A stretch of DNA of 64,000 nt. Source: Symbiodinium natans (Eukaryota; Sar; Dinophyceae; Suessiales; Symbiodiniaceae). The stretch is from positions 19,072-83,071 of the forward strand of contig CAJNDS010000712.1 of the NCBI GenBank assembly GCA_905221605.1, read 5' to 3'. Shown here one piece after another: positions 11,700-23,304 of this stretch. The notes under the pieces were generated by a model. It did not search any database, was not told the origin of the DNA, and saw only the letters and a list, made by a program, of their open reading frames with translations. Each line of letters begins with the position of its first letter. Within the stretch, counting starts at the first letter, position 1. Position numbers and translations under genes: made by a program.

Positions 11700-13400
11700 G
11701 TTTCCGTGTGCAAGAATGTTCGCAAGCATTTTGCAGCGAGGGGGTAGGGCAGCTTCAGGCAGCCGAACCCCTTGGTGTTTTTTCAGGTCTGTTCGTTGGG
11801 TAAGTCTTTCTGCGTGGGGGCAATGGGGGTTTCCGTGTGGCACATATTCTGTGCCATTTGGGCACGGCTAGTTGCGGCTAGTTATGTGTTGATGATTGGG
11901 CTTCCTTCCAACTTTCGTGTTCTGGGCTTCCTTTCCTTGGATGGTGGGTTTGCAAAAGGAGAAGATCAAGGCTGGGGTCCGCTTGGGAAGGCTCGCGATG
12001 TCGCCAAAAACTCAAGAGTTCCACTTGAGATACACTGGATAAAAGTCACAAGCCGCTAATTGTCTCAGGCCGCCCAGGGACATGAACTTTTTTTGATTGG
12101 TCATTTTGCCATTGAACGTTGATACGCACAGCCAAGCTCGAGGCTCGTTGGGTTTGTCGTTCTTTTCAGGAAAGAACATGCAGGGAGCAGGCCATCGCCC
12201 TCAAGATGGCAACGGCCCTTGTTCTCGGCCCTCTGCCCGGGTGTTTCTGAAGGTAGCCCGCCACTTTGGACTCGGCGGAATTCATACAAACAAACAAGGC
12301 AACACCCTCCTTCCTTTGCTCTGCAGGCCCTCCTGCAATCACTGCTTTGGGAGTCAGCACATTGCCGAGCACCATGCGCCAGCGGCGCCGTCAAGAAGGT
12401 CGTGTATGTCATTGATCTTGGAGCTCCAGTTTCTGAACACAACTTCTGCAAATCACTGCCCATCACTGCCCTCAAAATGTCGGTGGCACGCGCTATACAA
12501 GTCCAAGATGTCCTCAACGTAGTTTCCTCGTGCTGGCCGTGTGGCCGTGTGGCCGTGTGCGACACATCCCCGCATCGCCGAGGCTTTCTGGCCTCCTTCC
12601 TGAGCATGAAGAATGCATAAGAATGCTCATCCATATTCAAAACCAGCTGTCAATCTGTCAATCTTCGTTTGCAAGGGAGAAGCTTTGCTCTCAGCAAAAT
12701 AAAGACGAGAAGCGGAGGGTTTTTGGGTTTTATGGGCTCAGTTCCAATTTCCCACAAAGAATGGATCAGGCGGACTTCCGCTGCTTGTGAAGATCAAGAA
12801 GAACTCTTGTACTTCTCAGGGAGTTTCCCATCTTTTTAGAAATAGAAGTTGCGTGTCCAGTTCTTTGGTGATATTTTCTGAGATGAAGCCTCTGGGCTGT
12901 CTTATGAATCACAAGACATGGGAAGCCATCGTCTCAGCAATGAGATCCTCATGAAGCCATCAAAACCTCGCTTGTCCAGAAGAGCTACTTGATGCTTCCC
13001 CTCCCCACTCCCTTCCAACCTCTCAAGCCGATGACGTCGCCCCAGCCACTGCCATGCCTTCGTCGGTACCAGAGGGGGGGGGGGGGGGCGGGCTTTTGCA
13101 GGGTTGCCCCGTGCTCGCCACAAGTTGGAAGGTGAGGGGGCACAGGCGCAACTGGGGCAAGTGGGGCAAGTGGGGCACGTGGGGCACGTGGGGCAAGTGG
13201 GGGCAGACAACAGTTAGCGGAGCAGGTTAGCATGCGCACTGCAGTGTGGCGCTTCGCGCTTTTTGTATCGCATATGAGCCGCACTCGTGCATTGCCACAG
13301 CTATCTTAGTGATGTTTGATGTTGCTGAGGGAGCTCCAGCAGCTGGCCCGGGAGTATTTGGAGGAGCAGGGGATAGAGTTGGATGAGATGCCAGGGCCAT
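11700..13400 (+). other. Mostly non-coding stretch with possible minor exons
   Basis: No exon could be tied to a family. Weak candidates are 12180-12260 and 12660-12789 (REKLCSQQNKDEKRRVFGF, ending in a stop). A 15-base G run lies at 13074-13088 and a decamer repeat at 13140-13202. Confidence 0.3.
13140..13202 (+). repeat. GTGGGGCAAG decamer repeat
   Basis: Six tandem 10-bp copies, two carrying GCACG in place of GCAAG. The reverse strand yields a Cys-Pro-Thr shadow frame. Confidence 0.85.
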
Positions 13401-13425
13401 AGCGTTCTTTCTTGCCGTCATTGAG

Positions 13426-13772
13426 GTGCAGTCTGCAGTCTCTAGGCCGAACTTGTGCCCTGCGAGGAACGTCAAGGTTATCGGGTTACAAGATAGTGCG
13501 ATGACTATGAAAGATGACCCGGAGCAGAAGTACCGAACGGACAAAACACTAATGATGGAAGCTTATGACCGTGGTGAGATACAGCTCATGGACAAGACAT
13601 GTGACCCGCTGGATGTACGAAGAACTTCTGTTGGTCATAAGGGTTCTGCTTCTGTAGGGAATAAATTTCGTGCCGCGCGGTGGTTTGGCCCTAAGGTACT
13701 GATTTGCTGGCTGTCAAGCCTCACGATGCGGAGGTGTGGAGAATGCTCACCTTGGGCAGGCTCCGTCTCAAG
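13426..13772 (+). CDS. Possible exon(s) of an unrecognised gene
   Basis: Two exon-like stretches sit in different frames. 13495-13690 reads MTMKDDPEQKYRTDKTLMM and YDRGEIQLMDKTCDPLD. 13698-13785 reads TDLLAVKPHDAEVWRMLTL and ends RLRLKRRT then TAG. The charged, non-repetitive composition suggests coding. No domain is recognised, and the reverse strand is also partly open. Confidence 0.25.
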
Positions 13773-13895
13773 CGCCGAACTTAGCTCAGGAACTGACACT
13801 GCAGGAAGCTCATTCCGTCATCGTCATCCTCAGGGTTCACCTCGTGCCATGTGAAGAAGGGAGAACAAAAGGAGAACCAAAGTCATTCGTTATTT

Positions 13896-13896
<1 letters not shown>

Positions 13897-13935
<39 letters not shown>

Positions 13936-13963
13936 GGGTGGGGGGGGGGGGGGTGGTGGGCGA
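13897..13963 (+). repeat. Long poly-G tract
   Basis: About 38 consecutive G bases, then further G runs broken by single T bases, on the sense strand of all neighbouring genes. It marks the left side of the A/T-rich block. Run length may be inexact through sequencing error. Confidence 0.9.
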
Positions 13964-13969
13964 AGTATA

Positions 13970-15600
13970 TTGAGATATTGAATTAACAGAGGCATACCGA
14001 AGAGCTGCCAAGAGTAGGCTTGAGTAGGCAAATTGCCAGAAATCATACTCATACCCTCCAAAAAAGTCAACAACTCATCTTACGAAGTGACGAGAGAGAT
14101 TGTGGATAAGAGCGGGGGGCAACCTATACAAACAAAGGACAAGCAACCTGAAAACGACATGCAAAAGGGATAGTAGACAGTCTTACAAACCAAAGTCGTT
14201 TATGCTAAAGAATCCAAATAAGAAATAACGGATGTAGTTGGCCATGTCGCTGGTTGTTTCCTTCCTTGTTCCAAGCTCGTGTTGGTTGGGGGGTTGGTTG
14301 CAGTCCATCTTCGCAGTTCCTATTGGTGGGGGGGGGGGGGGGGGTTGATGGATTTGATAGCCTCAGTTGTACGCCTGCCCTTTCGGTGCAATTGTTTCTT
14401 AACTTCTTTGGGGGGTGGGGGGGAGTGGGAGAGGGGGGATTGGTTAACCATGATGTTGCAGAGAGAACACAAATTCCGACCGTGTGCATGTCCAAAGCAC
14501 GAAACCTTTTCGACAAACGAGTTTACTCCTGGCTGTGGCGAGATGGTCAGAAAGTATCTGTAGTGTCGCCCAGCGATTTTGCAAGAACGCTGGCAGGCAT
14601 CTTGCATTGAAACCCCAAAACAACGTGACACAACAAAATAGTTTCGGCACCCTGAAAAAACTGCTCTCTTGCTCCGTGCCCGCCTGCCAGCAGAAACACA
14701 CTGTGAGGAAGAAACGGTCCCCAGTAAAAAAGGGCGTGTCAACCTAGTGGCGCATCAACCTAGTGGGCATAGCAGGAAGTTCAAAACATCGTGGAAGACA
14801 GTAACTGCATGGATGAATCTAGCTCTCCGCTTCTTGTGTCGTAGTTAACACATCGCCAAGAGCAGGAGAATATTTTCGACCTCTTAGCAGAGTCCTGCCG
14901 CGTAACGCAGAGGGACAGCAATTAATGGGGATATTGACAAGTACGTATGTGAACAAATGAAGTCTTTACAAGCGAAGAAGTTAGAAATTTATGGGGTGTC
15001 CAAGAAAGATGCCTGACACGATGTGAAAGCAAAACTTATGCCTACCCTATTGAAGCACATGACGCTACTGCGACACCGGGGTATAATGATGGAGGCATTG
15101 TTTATCCAAAACTGACCCAAGCAAACACAACAGGAATGGAACAAGGCAAGTTCGGAAGAATTTGTCAAAAGCCTATATGCGGATTTGTAAACTCAGGATA
15201 CAACCCACAAGTCCCTTATTGTCCTCCTGAATTGTTTCTTTTGAAGTCGTCGGCGGCCCAATGGAACCAGCTGTTGGGCGGCAGTGGAAGGAGCAGATCA
15301 AGCCTTGATCAAGCAGCAGAAAATCATACACACGGAGTTTCTGCATTCTTAGAACACTACCACGGAAGGGTGTCTCAAGAAATTAGTTGAGCCAAGTTCA
15401 GAAGCCGGAATTCGCAACATCAATTCTTTCTCACAAACCTTCACAGCAGGAAGCGCTGAAATTAATGTGAATTAAGAAAATAAGATGGAATCATGTCAAT
15501 GGCCGCGACCATTGATAGTTTTGAAGGAGTGATTGACAGAGGTAAACAGATTTTAGCACAAATTGCAATCGCAAACAAGAAGTTTGAAGCATCTCCGAAT
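13970..15600 (+). other. A/T-rich block with decayed reading frames, possibly foreign DNA
   Basis: Base composition shifts to A-rich on the + strand, and the pieces use A/T-ending codons unlike the neighbouring genes. Coding-looking pieces: 14024-14173 (VNNSSYEVTREIVDKSG, PIQTKDKQPENDMQKG, then TAG); 14906-15016 (MKSLQAKKLEIYGVSKK, then TGA), whose frame continues through several stops to 15475 (INSFSQTFTAGSAEINVN, then TAA); an overlapping frame open from 14952 to 15390; and a new ATG only 9-18 bases after the TAA at 15473-15475. Closely spaced unspliced frames interrupted by stops suggest a degenerate virus-like or transposon insert. No family is recognised. A second G tract lies at 14328-14344. 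The middle part (14180-14860) has no readable frame. Confidence 0.4.
15493..15600 (+). CDS. Short A/T-biased ORF or first exon, truncated
   Basis: The ATG at 15493 opens 36 codons (IDSFEGVIDRGKQILAQI, ANKKFEASPN) with mostly A- or T-ending codons. It stops looking coding at GTATGT (15601), which could be a splice donor or the right border of the A/T-rich block. It begins 17 bases after the preceding stop, a compact spacing unlike the host genes. Function unknown. Confidence 0.3.
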
Positions 15601-15929
15601 GTATGTCTTTCTTACTTATGCCATGCGGTGAATGTTATGTCTCCATGCCATGTGGCCTTTCCATCGACATTTGCCGTGTCAACATTTATGATATCAGAGC
15701 ACATCTTTGACTTGTGCAGGGCTTGGTTTGATAAATAATGGTGTAACAGCGTATGGGGGGGGACAGACTGGTGTTGACTTGCTTGCGAGTGGGGTGTTGT
15801 GCTGCTCTGGTGCTGCGCTGGAAGGCTATGGGATGTTGCGCTGGAAGCAGCTCGGCGCTGGATCGCATTTGAGCCGCACGCTCTCAACCCACGCTGTGCC
15901 GAAGCCTTCGCACAAGCAGGGACCCAGGT

Positions 15930-16960
15930 AGCAGCGCTGTAGCCGATTCTTCGATGCTCTTCGTAGCCGGATTTCCACAGTGTTTTTTGGACAGGAGCCG
16001 GACAGCGTGAAGGAAGCGCGTGTTCGATTCGCGCAGTTGTACAAAGAAGTCACGGGCATGAACTCCAAGGGCGAAGCCGGCGAAGGCCTCAAGCGGATGC
16101 GTGCGATGCGTTCTATGACTTGACTAGCTTTGCGTCTGTTGCCGTTGCACCCGAAGTTTGCACATTGAATGGCGCTCAGGCGAGGGTGTTCGCAACGTGG
16201 CCGTGGAGCTTCAAGAGTGTGTTTGGCGATGCGATGAGCTTTTGGAACATGGCAGGGCAGAGGAACAGAAGCAGGTGCGGGCGAAGCCTGACTTGACCGG
16301 ATGTTTTCCTCAAATTTAGCTTTCCCTTTGCATGAGATGATGTGTAAGAGACATGGCATTGCGGCCCTTGTCAGCACTCTCCGCAGGAAAGCCGCCCGTG
16401 CAATCTGAGCGCTCGCCCGGCCACCGTTCTCACTGGAGCCAGGTGCAGTGGCACTCAGAAGGTGGACTTGGGCTTTGTGTGTCTGTGCAGGCCACCGCAT
16501 TATTTCCTGCCGAACTTTGCGAATTCCATCGGGCCCATAAGGGTGGTCCAAGCAGAGGTGGAGGAGCTTGGAGGGGGCGCGCTTCATCCTCGCAAGATCA
16601 TTGTTACCAGGGATGTGGAGGCTGTCACGTCTTGCCGCTGTGTTGCACGGTACGTGCTATGCCTGAGTGCTGGCCAGGCAGGTGAGCCTCTGTTCGTGCA
16701 GAATGCTTTGGCTTTCTGCGCCGTGGACCAGGCGGCTGGGTGGCATCAGTTCTCCATGCCTTCTTGTGATGTGCATCTCAGGCAGGGGATACCGTGCGGC
16801 TGAAGACATCCTTGGTCACAGCTGCAACATTGCCAAGAACTCGGCCATCAAACAGCCAGTGCCACACTGCATGTATGCAAGAATGCTTGCCTCAACAATG
16901 GCCAAGGTTAACTGGGAATTAGGTTCTTGGGTAAGGCTGTTGTCGGCCACAGCCTGTGGA
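15930..16960 (+). CDS. Unrecognised multi-exon gene
   Basis: Exon-like segments in order: 15940-16090 (FFDALRSRISTVFFGQEP, VKEARVRFAQLYKEVTGM), 16179-16269 (VRNVAVELQECVWRCDELL, ending EEQKQ before GTGCGG), 16492-16680 (HYFLPNFANSIGPIRVVQ, IIVTRDVEAVTSC). Possible further exons lie at 16690-16930, where the frame is unclear. The first two segments look alpha-helical. The middle one has the alternating pattern of a beta-rich enzyme or binding domain. The reverse strand is open for 253 codons over 15826-16587, but it is rich in Arg/Ser/Pro and mirrors the sense exons. Family unknown. Confidence 0.4.
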
Positions 16961-17089
16961 TCTGACAAGCGGAAAAGCTAGTGACAGGATTCGGCTTGCA
17001 GACGACAAATGCATTCATGGCTCCATTTTCAGAAAAATGGTTTGGAGCTTGAGGTTATCGGAGAAGCGTATTGTGTGTTTGTGGTTTCA

Positions 17090-17815
17090 CCACATATGGA
17101 AAAAAGGCGCGGCACTTTTCCGTTTTTCCGCAATCAGAATCTTTAGAATCCGAGAATCCACCGAAAAAGGCGCCTTTTTCCGTACATGGGGCTCGCAGAT
17201 CTTTTTTCTCCGTGACTGGGTTTGCCAAGTAGCACGGACTCAAAGTCACCGCAAGTAAAGGCTTCAATTTCTCTTTTAACTTTCTTGCTTCTTGCACGCA
17301 TCTTTCTTGCTTCCTACGCGCAACAATTCACCATTCCAGAGTCAGCGGAAAGAGGCGCCTTTTTCCGTACCTGAGGGGTCACGGCAAAGAACCCTTCTCC
17401 CATGAATCGGCAATGGTGGTTGCGTAGCACGGGCTTCACAGAAGGAAGCTTCCAGCCATTGTTCAACGTTCCTGGTTCTTACACGATGGCTTCCCGAAAG
17501 AACGCGCCCTTTTCCGTCAGAGTCCACGGGAAACAGGCGCCGATTCTCCGTACTTGGCAGACGGCAAAGAGCCATTTTGCCGTGTATAGGTAAAGGAAAA
17601 GCACAGTACTTACGTGACCTTTGGTTACCTGTCCAGCTTCAATCCATTTTCCAATTTTTGTTTCTGAACGCGTCTTATGTCCGTATATTCATATGGGAGA
17701 CACGGAAAGACTCTCCTTTTTGCTTTGCTGGGTTTGCTACTTTTTCTGCGATCAGAACCCTCAGAATCCACGAAAAAAGTAGCACCTTCTTGCCGCGCAT
17801 GGGAGTCATGCAAGT
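17090..17815 (+). repeat. Cluster of dispersed GGCGCC-centred palindromes
   Basis: At least six related short palindromes centred on GGCGCC, GGCGCG or a variant are flanked by A- and T-tracts. The best, at 17164-17181, is the perfect 18-bp palindrome GAAAAAGGCGCCTTTTTC. Related copies lie near 17104, 17350, 17500, 17530 and 17770. Short open frames here rich in Arg/Phe are by-products. No gene is seen between 16960 and 18029. Confidence 0.7.
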
Positions 17816-18028
17816 TTTTTCTCGGTGGCCGGATCCGGGTCCTTTCACACTTTTGAGCTGAGCAACTTTATTATCCGAGAAGATTCCTCCTTTGGGCTTC
17901 CTGTTTGCTGATCGGTGAGTTACATGTTCTGTCGAATTTGCTTACACTTGGTTGGCACCTCCTGCTTTGCAAACGAAACAGTTGCAACACAAGTGAAGTG
18001 GTGACATGAATCTGACAGGTCTGCAAGA

Positions 18029-21000
18029 CAAGCGAAGCTGATAGACATTCTGCTGGACCGCAGTGAGTGGGATGAATCTGACAGTGATGCTGTGATGGCA
18101 GCCCTGGATGACCCAAAGGCCTGATGCCAGCCCGTCTCGTGTTCTCATCAGTCCATGCTGCAGTGTTACGCAGGTCGTTCGTGGAGATGGTCCATGGAGC
18201 TCAGATGCGGAATCCATGATTGAGCACTTCCAGGCAACTGCCAGACAATTCACGACAGTCGAAGAAGCTTCGTTTGCAACTTGAGCCTGTGTTTGCAAAT
18301 TGGAGGGGGGCGGCCCCTCGATTTATACAAGCCGTGCAAGCTTGCTTCAAAGCATAACATGATGTTTTGAGAAACCCGTCATGCAAGCAGTGGGGCAGGG
18401 CTGCGCCGCCCCCCAATCCCCCAACCCATCATGCGAGCATTGTGTTTGCAAATGGGGGTGGGGGGGGGGGCTGCGCCCACCCCCCCCCCCACCCCCCGCT
18501 TTTTTATGCCGTGCAAGCTTGCTTCAAAGCATATGACATGTGATTTTTCGAAACCCATCATGCGAGCAAATTGTTTGGCAAATGGCCCCCCCACCTCTCC
18601 CGATTTGGCAAATACAATCCTCACATGATGGGTGTCAAAGCAAATCATATGCTTTGAGGCAAGCTTGCCTGGCTTAAAATCGCGGGGGGATTCGGGGTTG
18701 CGTCAAGCTTGCTTCCATCATGCAAGAGTATTGCGTTTGCAAATTGCGGGGGCTGCGCCTCCGAGAGTTTGTAAGACGGGAATGGAGGTCCTCTTCGGCA
18801 AAACCAAGGAAACAGAGCCAAAATTCAAAGGTCCGTAGACACAGGGAGGCTTTCCTGTCAAAGTCAAGAGGAAACAGAAGTTCTCAGCGATGGCTCAGAG
18901 GGCAGCCCTCAGCCACGACTAGGAAAAAATGCGGTGGCTGCCGTGCGTTTTGTTTTTTCTGCCTGGGCCATGGCTGACCGGCCCTCAGCCACAGCTGCGG
19001 ACGGCTGCCGTGTTGTTTATTTGCTTAGCCTTTGCTGAATGTGTCTCAAATGCAGTGGACAACGTAATAAGCCACGGCTTCACAAGAGTCCTTTTGGCCA
19101 CTGCCAGGAAAAAAGCCCGTCCGCCGTTCAATGATCGCTATTGCTAGTTGTACCCAGAAGCTGCGTGAGAAGAAGCCAAGCTGCTAAATCTAACCTCATA
19201 GGCTCAGAAATGGCCAGGTCTGCGAACAGCTCGTCCTTGAGGCCGAGATCCTGACGGGGAAGAATTATGCTGGCATCTGGTCGCCGGGGCCTTATGCAGG
19301 CAGTATGCTGCCACGGTCTAACGGAAAAAGGGAGCAACGAACGCCTGAAGTTCTAAAGCTTTAAGATCGTGAGCTGGTGGTGTCATTGCAGATCTAGCTT
19401 TGAAAGTTTTGATTGACAGCGGAGGGACAGAAAGAAAGGGTAAGCTTGGTTTGATCAAGCTTGCTCGAGCAAAGGCTTCCGGCAATGGCAAGGCACAGCT
19501 GCACGCCAACAGGCCCAGTATCACCTATGCTTGGACAATCTTGGACATGACGTCGGTATGTTTCGATTCGCATTGTCAGCTGCGTTCTCATGACTTGGGC
19601 CAGCTGTCTACACGGTTTGGGGCGACGTCATGGTTGCGAGATCTTCGCGGCCCCTGCAAGCCGGAGATGAGGTTCTTTTTGGAGTTGTCCTGCCGTGGCT
19701 TTCCGAGTTTATTGATTGGTACATGACGTGATTCATTCGCCCCAGGTGACGTTCGGCTTCATGGACCTTTGGTTTCCTCTGGAAATGCGCCAAGAGAAGT
19801 TCACCACAGCCGGCGGTGGAACCGGCTTCTGGTGTAGGTGCCCAAGACACAGAGAACCGGTAAAGGGGGTAAAGTTGCCAATTGTCAGGTGTCCGCGCTG
19901 TGAGGCAGAGGCTTCTTGGGGCTCAGCTGCTGTCCGGGCCTCGTGAAACAAGGTTCGTGAGGCCAGGGCCGCAAAGCCTCGGGACTCGGGCGACTTCGCC
20001 TTTGGCGCCACTGCATGTCTGATCCAAGTGTGGAGAAGTATGGGTTTTCCATGGTTTTCCCACATTTTTCCTTATGGTATGTTTTCCCACTTAGGCCGTG
20101 GCTTCGGCAGACCTGGAGCTGAGGCGCGTGGAGCTGCCCTTATGATGTCGGGGGTGTCGTCTCCTTTCGTCTTTCGTGATTTCGTGCGGCATCTTGGGCC
20201 TCGTCATCTTGCAAGGTTTGAGAAGCAGCAAAGCAGGGTGGAGGGAATTCTGCGCTCACTCGATCTGAAACTGGAAGAGAAGCGACAGGCACTGGAAAAT
20301 TGCTGGAGACTAGGGGGGCCTTTGTCCTGAGTTGAAATTTTGCATTAAGCTGAACTCCAATCCTCGCCACCTGCACAAGAACATGCAGAAGCAATACGAC
20401 GCCATCCGCGACGGAAGCTTACTGCTGTTGGTAGCCCTGCGAGACTCGACATCTCCAAGCTCTGCCGCAAGTTGTCTCTCCCAGGACAGTGACGCGCAGC
20501 GGACTGAGTACGAAGAAGGCGTGAGCCATGTGAAGCTAATGTGCAATGTGATGGCAGTGCGATGCCAGCGTGATGAAATTTATGGCGCCGCCCACTGTTC
20601 TGGCCATATTTGGTGCTGCGTGGAGGTTTGCTTGGCCTGGCCGATCGCTTCGGCAACCTGAAGGGGATGCCAAAGGACGAGGATATCGAGGAGCTCCGCA
20701 AGTTTTTCCCGGAGAACAACGAGCCGGAGCTTCCCGCCTTTGAAGCCAGTAAGCCAGTAAGTGTGTCAAAATGTGTTTTCATCGCGAGATGCAGTCATTA
20801 CAACTATTGAGAGCCGTGCCCTGGCGACGGAGGATGGTCGAGGTGCGGGCCGACTTGGCTAACGATTTGGTGGATGCGATCATCACCTTCGAGAAGCAGG
20901 CGAGCAATGCAAGCACAATTATTAGCACAACTGTCAGCACACTCGTCAGTACAATGGCCAAGAAACCGTACATTGGATTTTTCACAGACCCTCGGCCCCA

Positions 21001-22266
21001 GGTCGATGAGATCGGACTGCCAGATGAGCAGCGATACTGGCTGCTGTCGAATCATTTTGCATCGTGTCTAAACGAGTCGGGTAGTCATCGCTATGATGAG
21101 CTGTGGTATTTTGGGTCAGCTGATCAGATTCAGGAGTGTGGCCATGACTTCAGACCTTCAGACGCACAGACTCGGCCCGAGCCTTGAGGCCCAGTACAGC
21201 GAGCTCCTCACCCTTTTGCGCTTACGAAGGGATGTGGAGGTGCAGCAGTTGTGGCTTCTTTTGTACGATGCTTGTACTCTGCTTTGCCGGCGCGTGCTGG
21301 TGAAGCTTTGAAGGCTCAGCGCCGGGTGCTAGGAGGCATCTTGGAGGCGGTCGGTGCCCGAGCCACGTCGAGATCTTGCGGTTTGGGAGACTGTTGGCTG
21401 ACTTGGTTTCTTGACTGTTTCATTGCTTGATGTCATTGATGTTACTTGGTGTTACTCGGTTCGCCTCGAGGTGGCACACACGCACCCGGGCGGCTTTGAA
21501 CACCAGCGACTCGCTGTTCTTCTCTGGGAGGCTGGGAGCGGTTTGCTCTCCACTGTGCGTTTTCTATCCCAACATGAAGCACTATCTGCGCATACATATC
21601 TCCACACCTTACCACGACTCATGCCACGACTGGAGTGAAGAGCTTCAAGAACTCACTCTCCGGTTTCAGGGCAGGGTGCAATCGTGGCATCCGGAGCCCT
21701 GCTTTTGTCCTTCAGGTGTCAGCCCAGTGCGAAGATCCGACCCTGATGCGGAAGGTGCACAGAGCCCGAGGTGGAGCGAGTGGAGTGAGCGTAGTCTGAG
21801 TCCGAGGACCTTGTCCGGGACCTTATCCCGAAGGAGTTGGACAGAGTTCGGGAGGCGATCAAAATCAGATATGGCACCGACCTCGCTTACCTCGCATGGC
21901 AAGTCCTCTATTTCCTTGTCTCTGTGCTGTTGGTTAGGTCGAGACCTAGACGACACTGAAGCAGCCTGACTGCAGGGAGACATTTGCCGTGACAAGCAGT
22001 GAACGTTTCACGCGTTTCAAGAACGAAGCCACACCCAGTGACCCCAAGTGACAGTGTGATCCAGATTGTGGCGCTTGCTCGAAGATTGCCATGCCCGAGC
22101 CTTTTGCTTTCATCTCTGTTCTGGATGAGGTCGCCGCTGCCATGGCGAGGATCGCATCCACGGGCGTCATTGATGAGAACTGGATGTGGGACATCACGTG
22201 CCGTGCCCGAAGAGAGCATGTAGCAGAACTTGATTTCATCTGCTCGAGTCAGAACGGGGAAGTTTG
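18029..22266 (+). CDS. Multi-exon gene with SET/post-SET-like segment
   Basis: Exon candidates: 18035-18118 (LIDILLDRSEWDESDSD), 18176-18283 (DAESMIEHFQATARQF), 19390-19438 (ADLALKVLIDSGGTERK), 19612-19727 (MVARSSRPLQAGDEVLFGV), 19746-19930 (MRQEKFTTAGGGTGFWCRC, later RCPRCEAE), 20175-20310 (FEKQQSRVEGILRSLDLKL), 20345-20460, 20640-20748 (MPKDEDIEELRKFFPENN, then GTAAG), 20824-21050 (VRADLANDLVDAIITFEKQ), 21803-21898 (LVRDLIPKELDRVREAIKI) and 22080-22266 (EPFAFISVLDEVAAAMARI, stop TGA). The pair at 19612-19930 resembles the end of a SET methyltransferase: a basic strand, AGDEVLF, then R-x(15)-CxC and a second CPRC as in SMYD/post-SET regions. The NHSC-type motif was not found, and the third post-SET Cys reads His. 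Helical exons follow. This could be two genes. Confidence 0.45.
18297..18770 (+). repeat. Hairpin-forming repeat cluster
   Basis: About four copies of a 100-150-bp unit carry GTGCAAGCTTGCTTCAAAGC, AAACCCATCATGCGAGCA and TTTGCAAAT. Copies begin near 18297 and 18510. One copy at about 18605-18680 is inverted, and a fragment lies near 18700-18760. Between the first two, G-rich and C-rich runs at 18453-18497 form a nearly perfect stem around CTGCGCC. It lies in an intron of the SET-like gene. Confidence 0.75.
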
Positions 22267-23304
22267 AGAGTGAAGGTTGTGCACTCCCTTTCAGCCTTTG
22301 GCGTCTGCTTTTATCGGCGTGCTGCGCTTATCCGGGCTTGCCCTTGAGGTGGTGTGCAGGTCGGAACTATGCCGCCGAGCCAGCGCGAGGTCCCTCTGGG
22401 AAGGCCTGGCATGAGAAATGTGGCGCTGCGGTGCTGTCACTGGCAGTGGGCTGTGCGAGCCAGGTCTTGCCAGTGCTCGGCTCTTCTATCCTAGTGTGAC
22501 AGGGCGACTAAACATCTGACGAAAAAAGAGAGCACTCGTCTTTTTCTGAGATTCTGTCTGCGAAGCAAGATTGTGTCTGCGAAGCAGTTCTCAAGCAGTT
22601 CTTGCGAAAGTCCTTCTGCCACCTTCAGCTGAGCGGGCTCGCACATATGTAGTCAAATGAGCTTAAACGCAGCAAGACACCCAGTGCCGTGGCCAGCCCG
22701 TGGCTGAGCAAGCCGCTTGTACAACATTGCCTCTTGCTCGGGTTCGTGTTGCACTGCAGCGCGAGCCGGACCTGTGTCTGTGTCTTGTTTTTTTCGCACT
22801 TCCCCTTCGGTCCTCGCATGCTCTCTCATCAAGGTGGGACTGGCACGAGCACAGCGGGCTTAGGGTGTGGACAGGCCGGCGTGACACAGAGTCCCAACGA
22901 ATTGTCTACTCCTGTTCTGGTACGGGCAGGCCCCTGGCACGCGCGGTGGGAGCGCCATGCTGCCACCTCAGCTTGAGGAGCGTTCGCGGGACATCAGAAA
23001 CAAGGCCACAGCACTGCACGTTTTCGATTGGGCTGAGGTCAGGGCCTATGGGAGGCTCCGCGGGGGCAACCCGTGTCATTGGCAAAGGCCAGGCATGTCC
23101 AAGGATCTGGATTTGTGTGCTGGTGGAAGCCCCGTTTTGTGGTTGTTCTGGTAGTGCCTTATGGAGGAACAGTGAGAGGAAGTTGTGGCCCTTCAGGTGT
23201 CAGAGGTTGGTAAAAAATGTAAAAAGGCACGTCTCGGTTTACTGCCTCCGAATGGTTACAAGCTCAAGGAAGACAGTGTGCCCCCGGTCACAAAGGCAAA
23301 GGCA
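22267..23304 (+). other. Spacer without a supported gene
   Basis: A 256-codon frame at 22700-23470 reads through Arg/Cys/Ser-rich sequence and runs into the repeat element. No domain, conserved exon pattern or codon bias favours any frame. Confidence 0.4.

Noticed and set aside
15826-16587. 253-codon minus-strand ORF
   Set aside because: Arg/Ser/Pro-rich mirror of sense exons that show typical folded composition.
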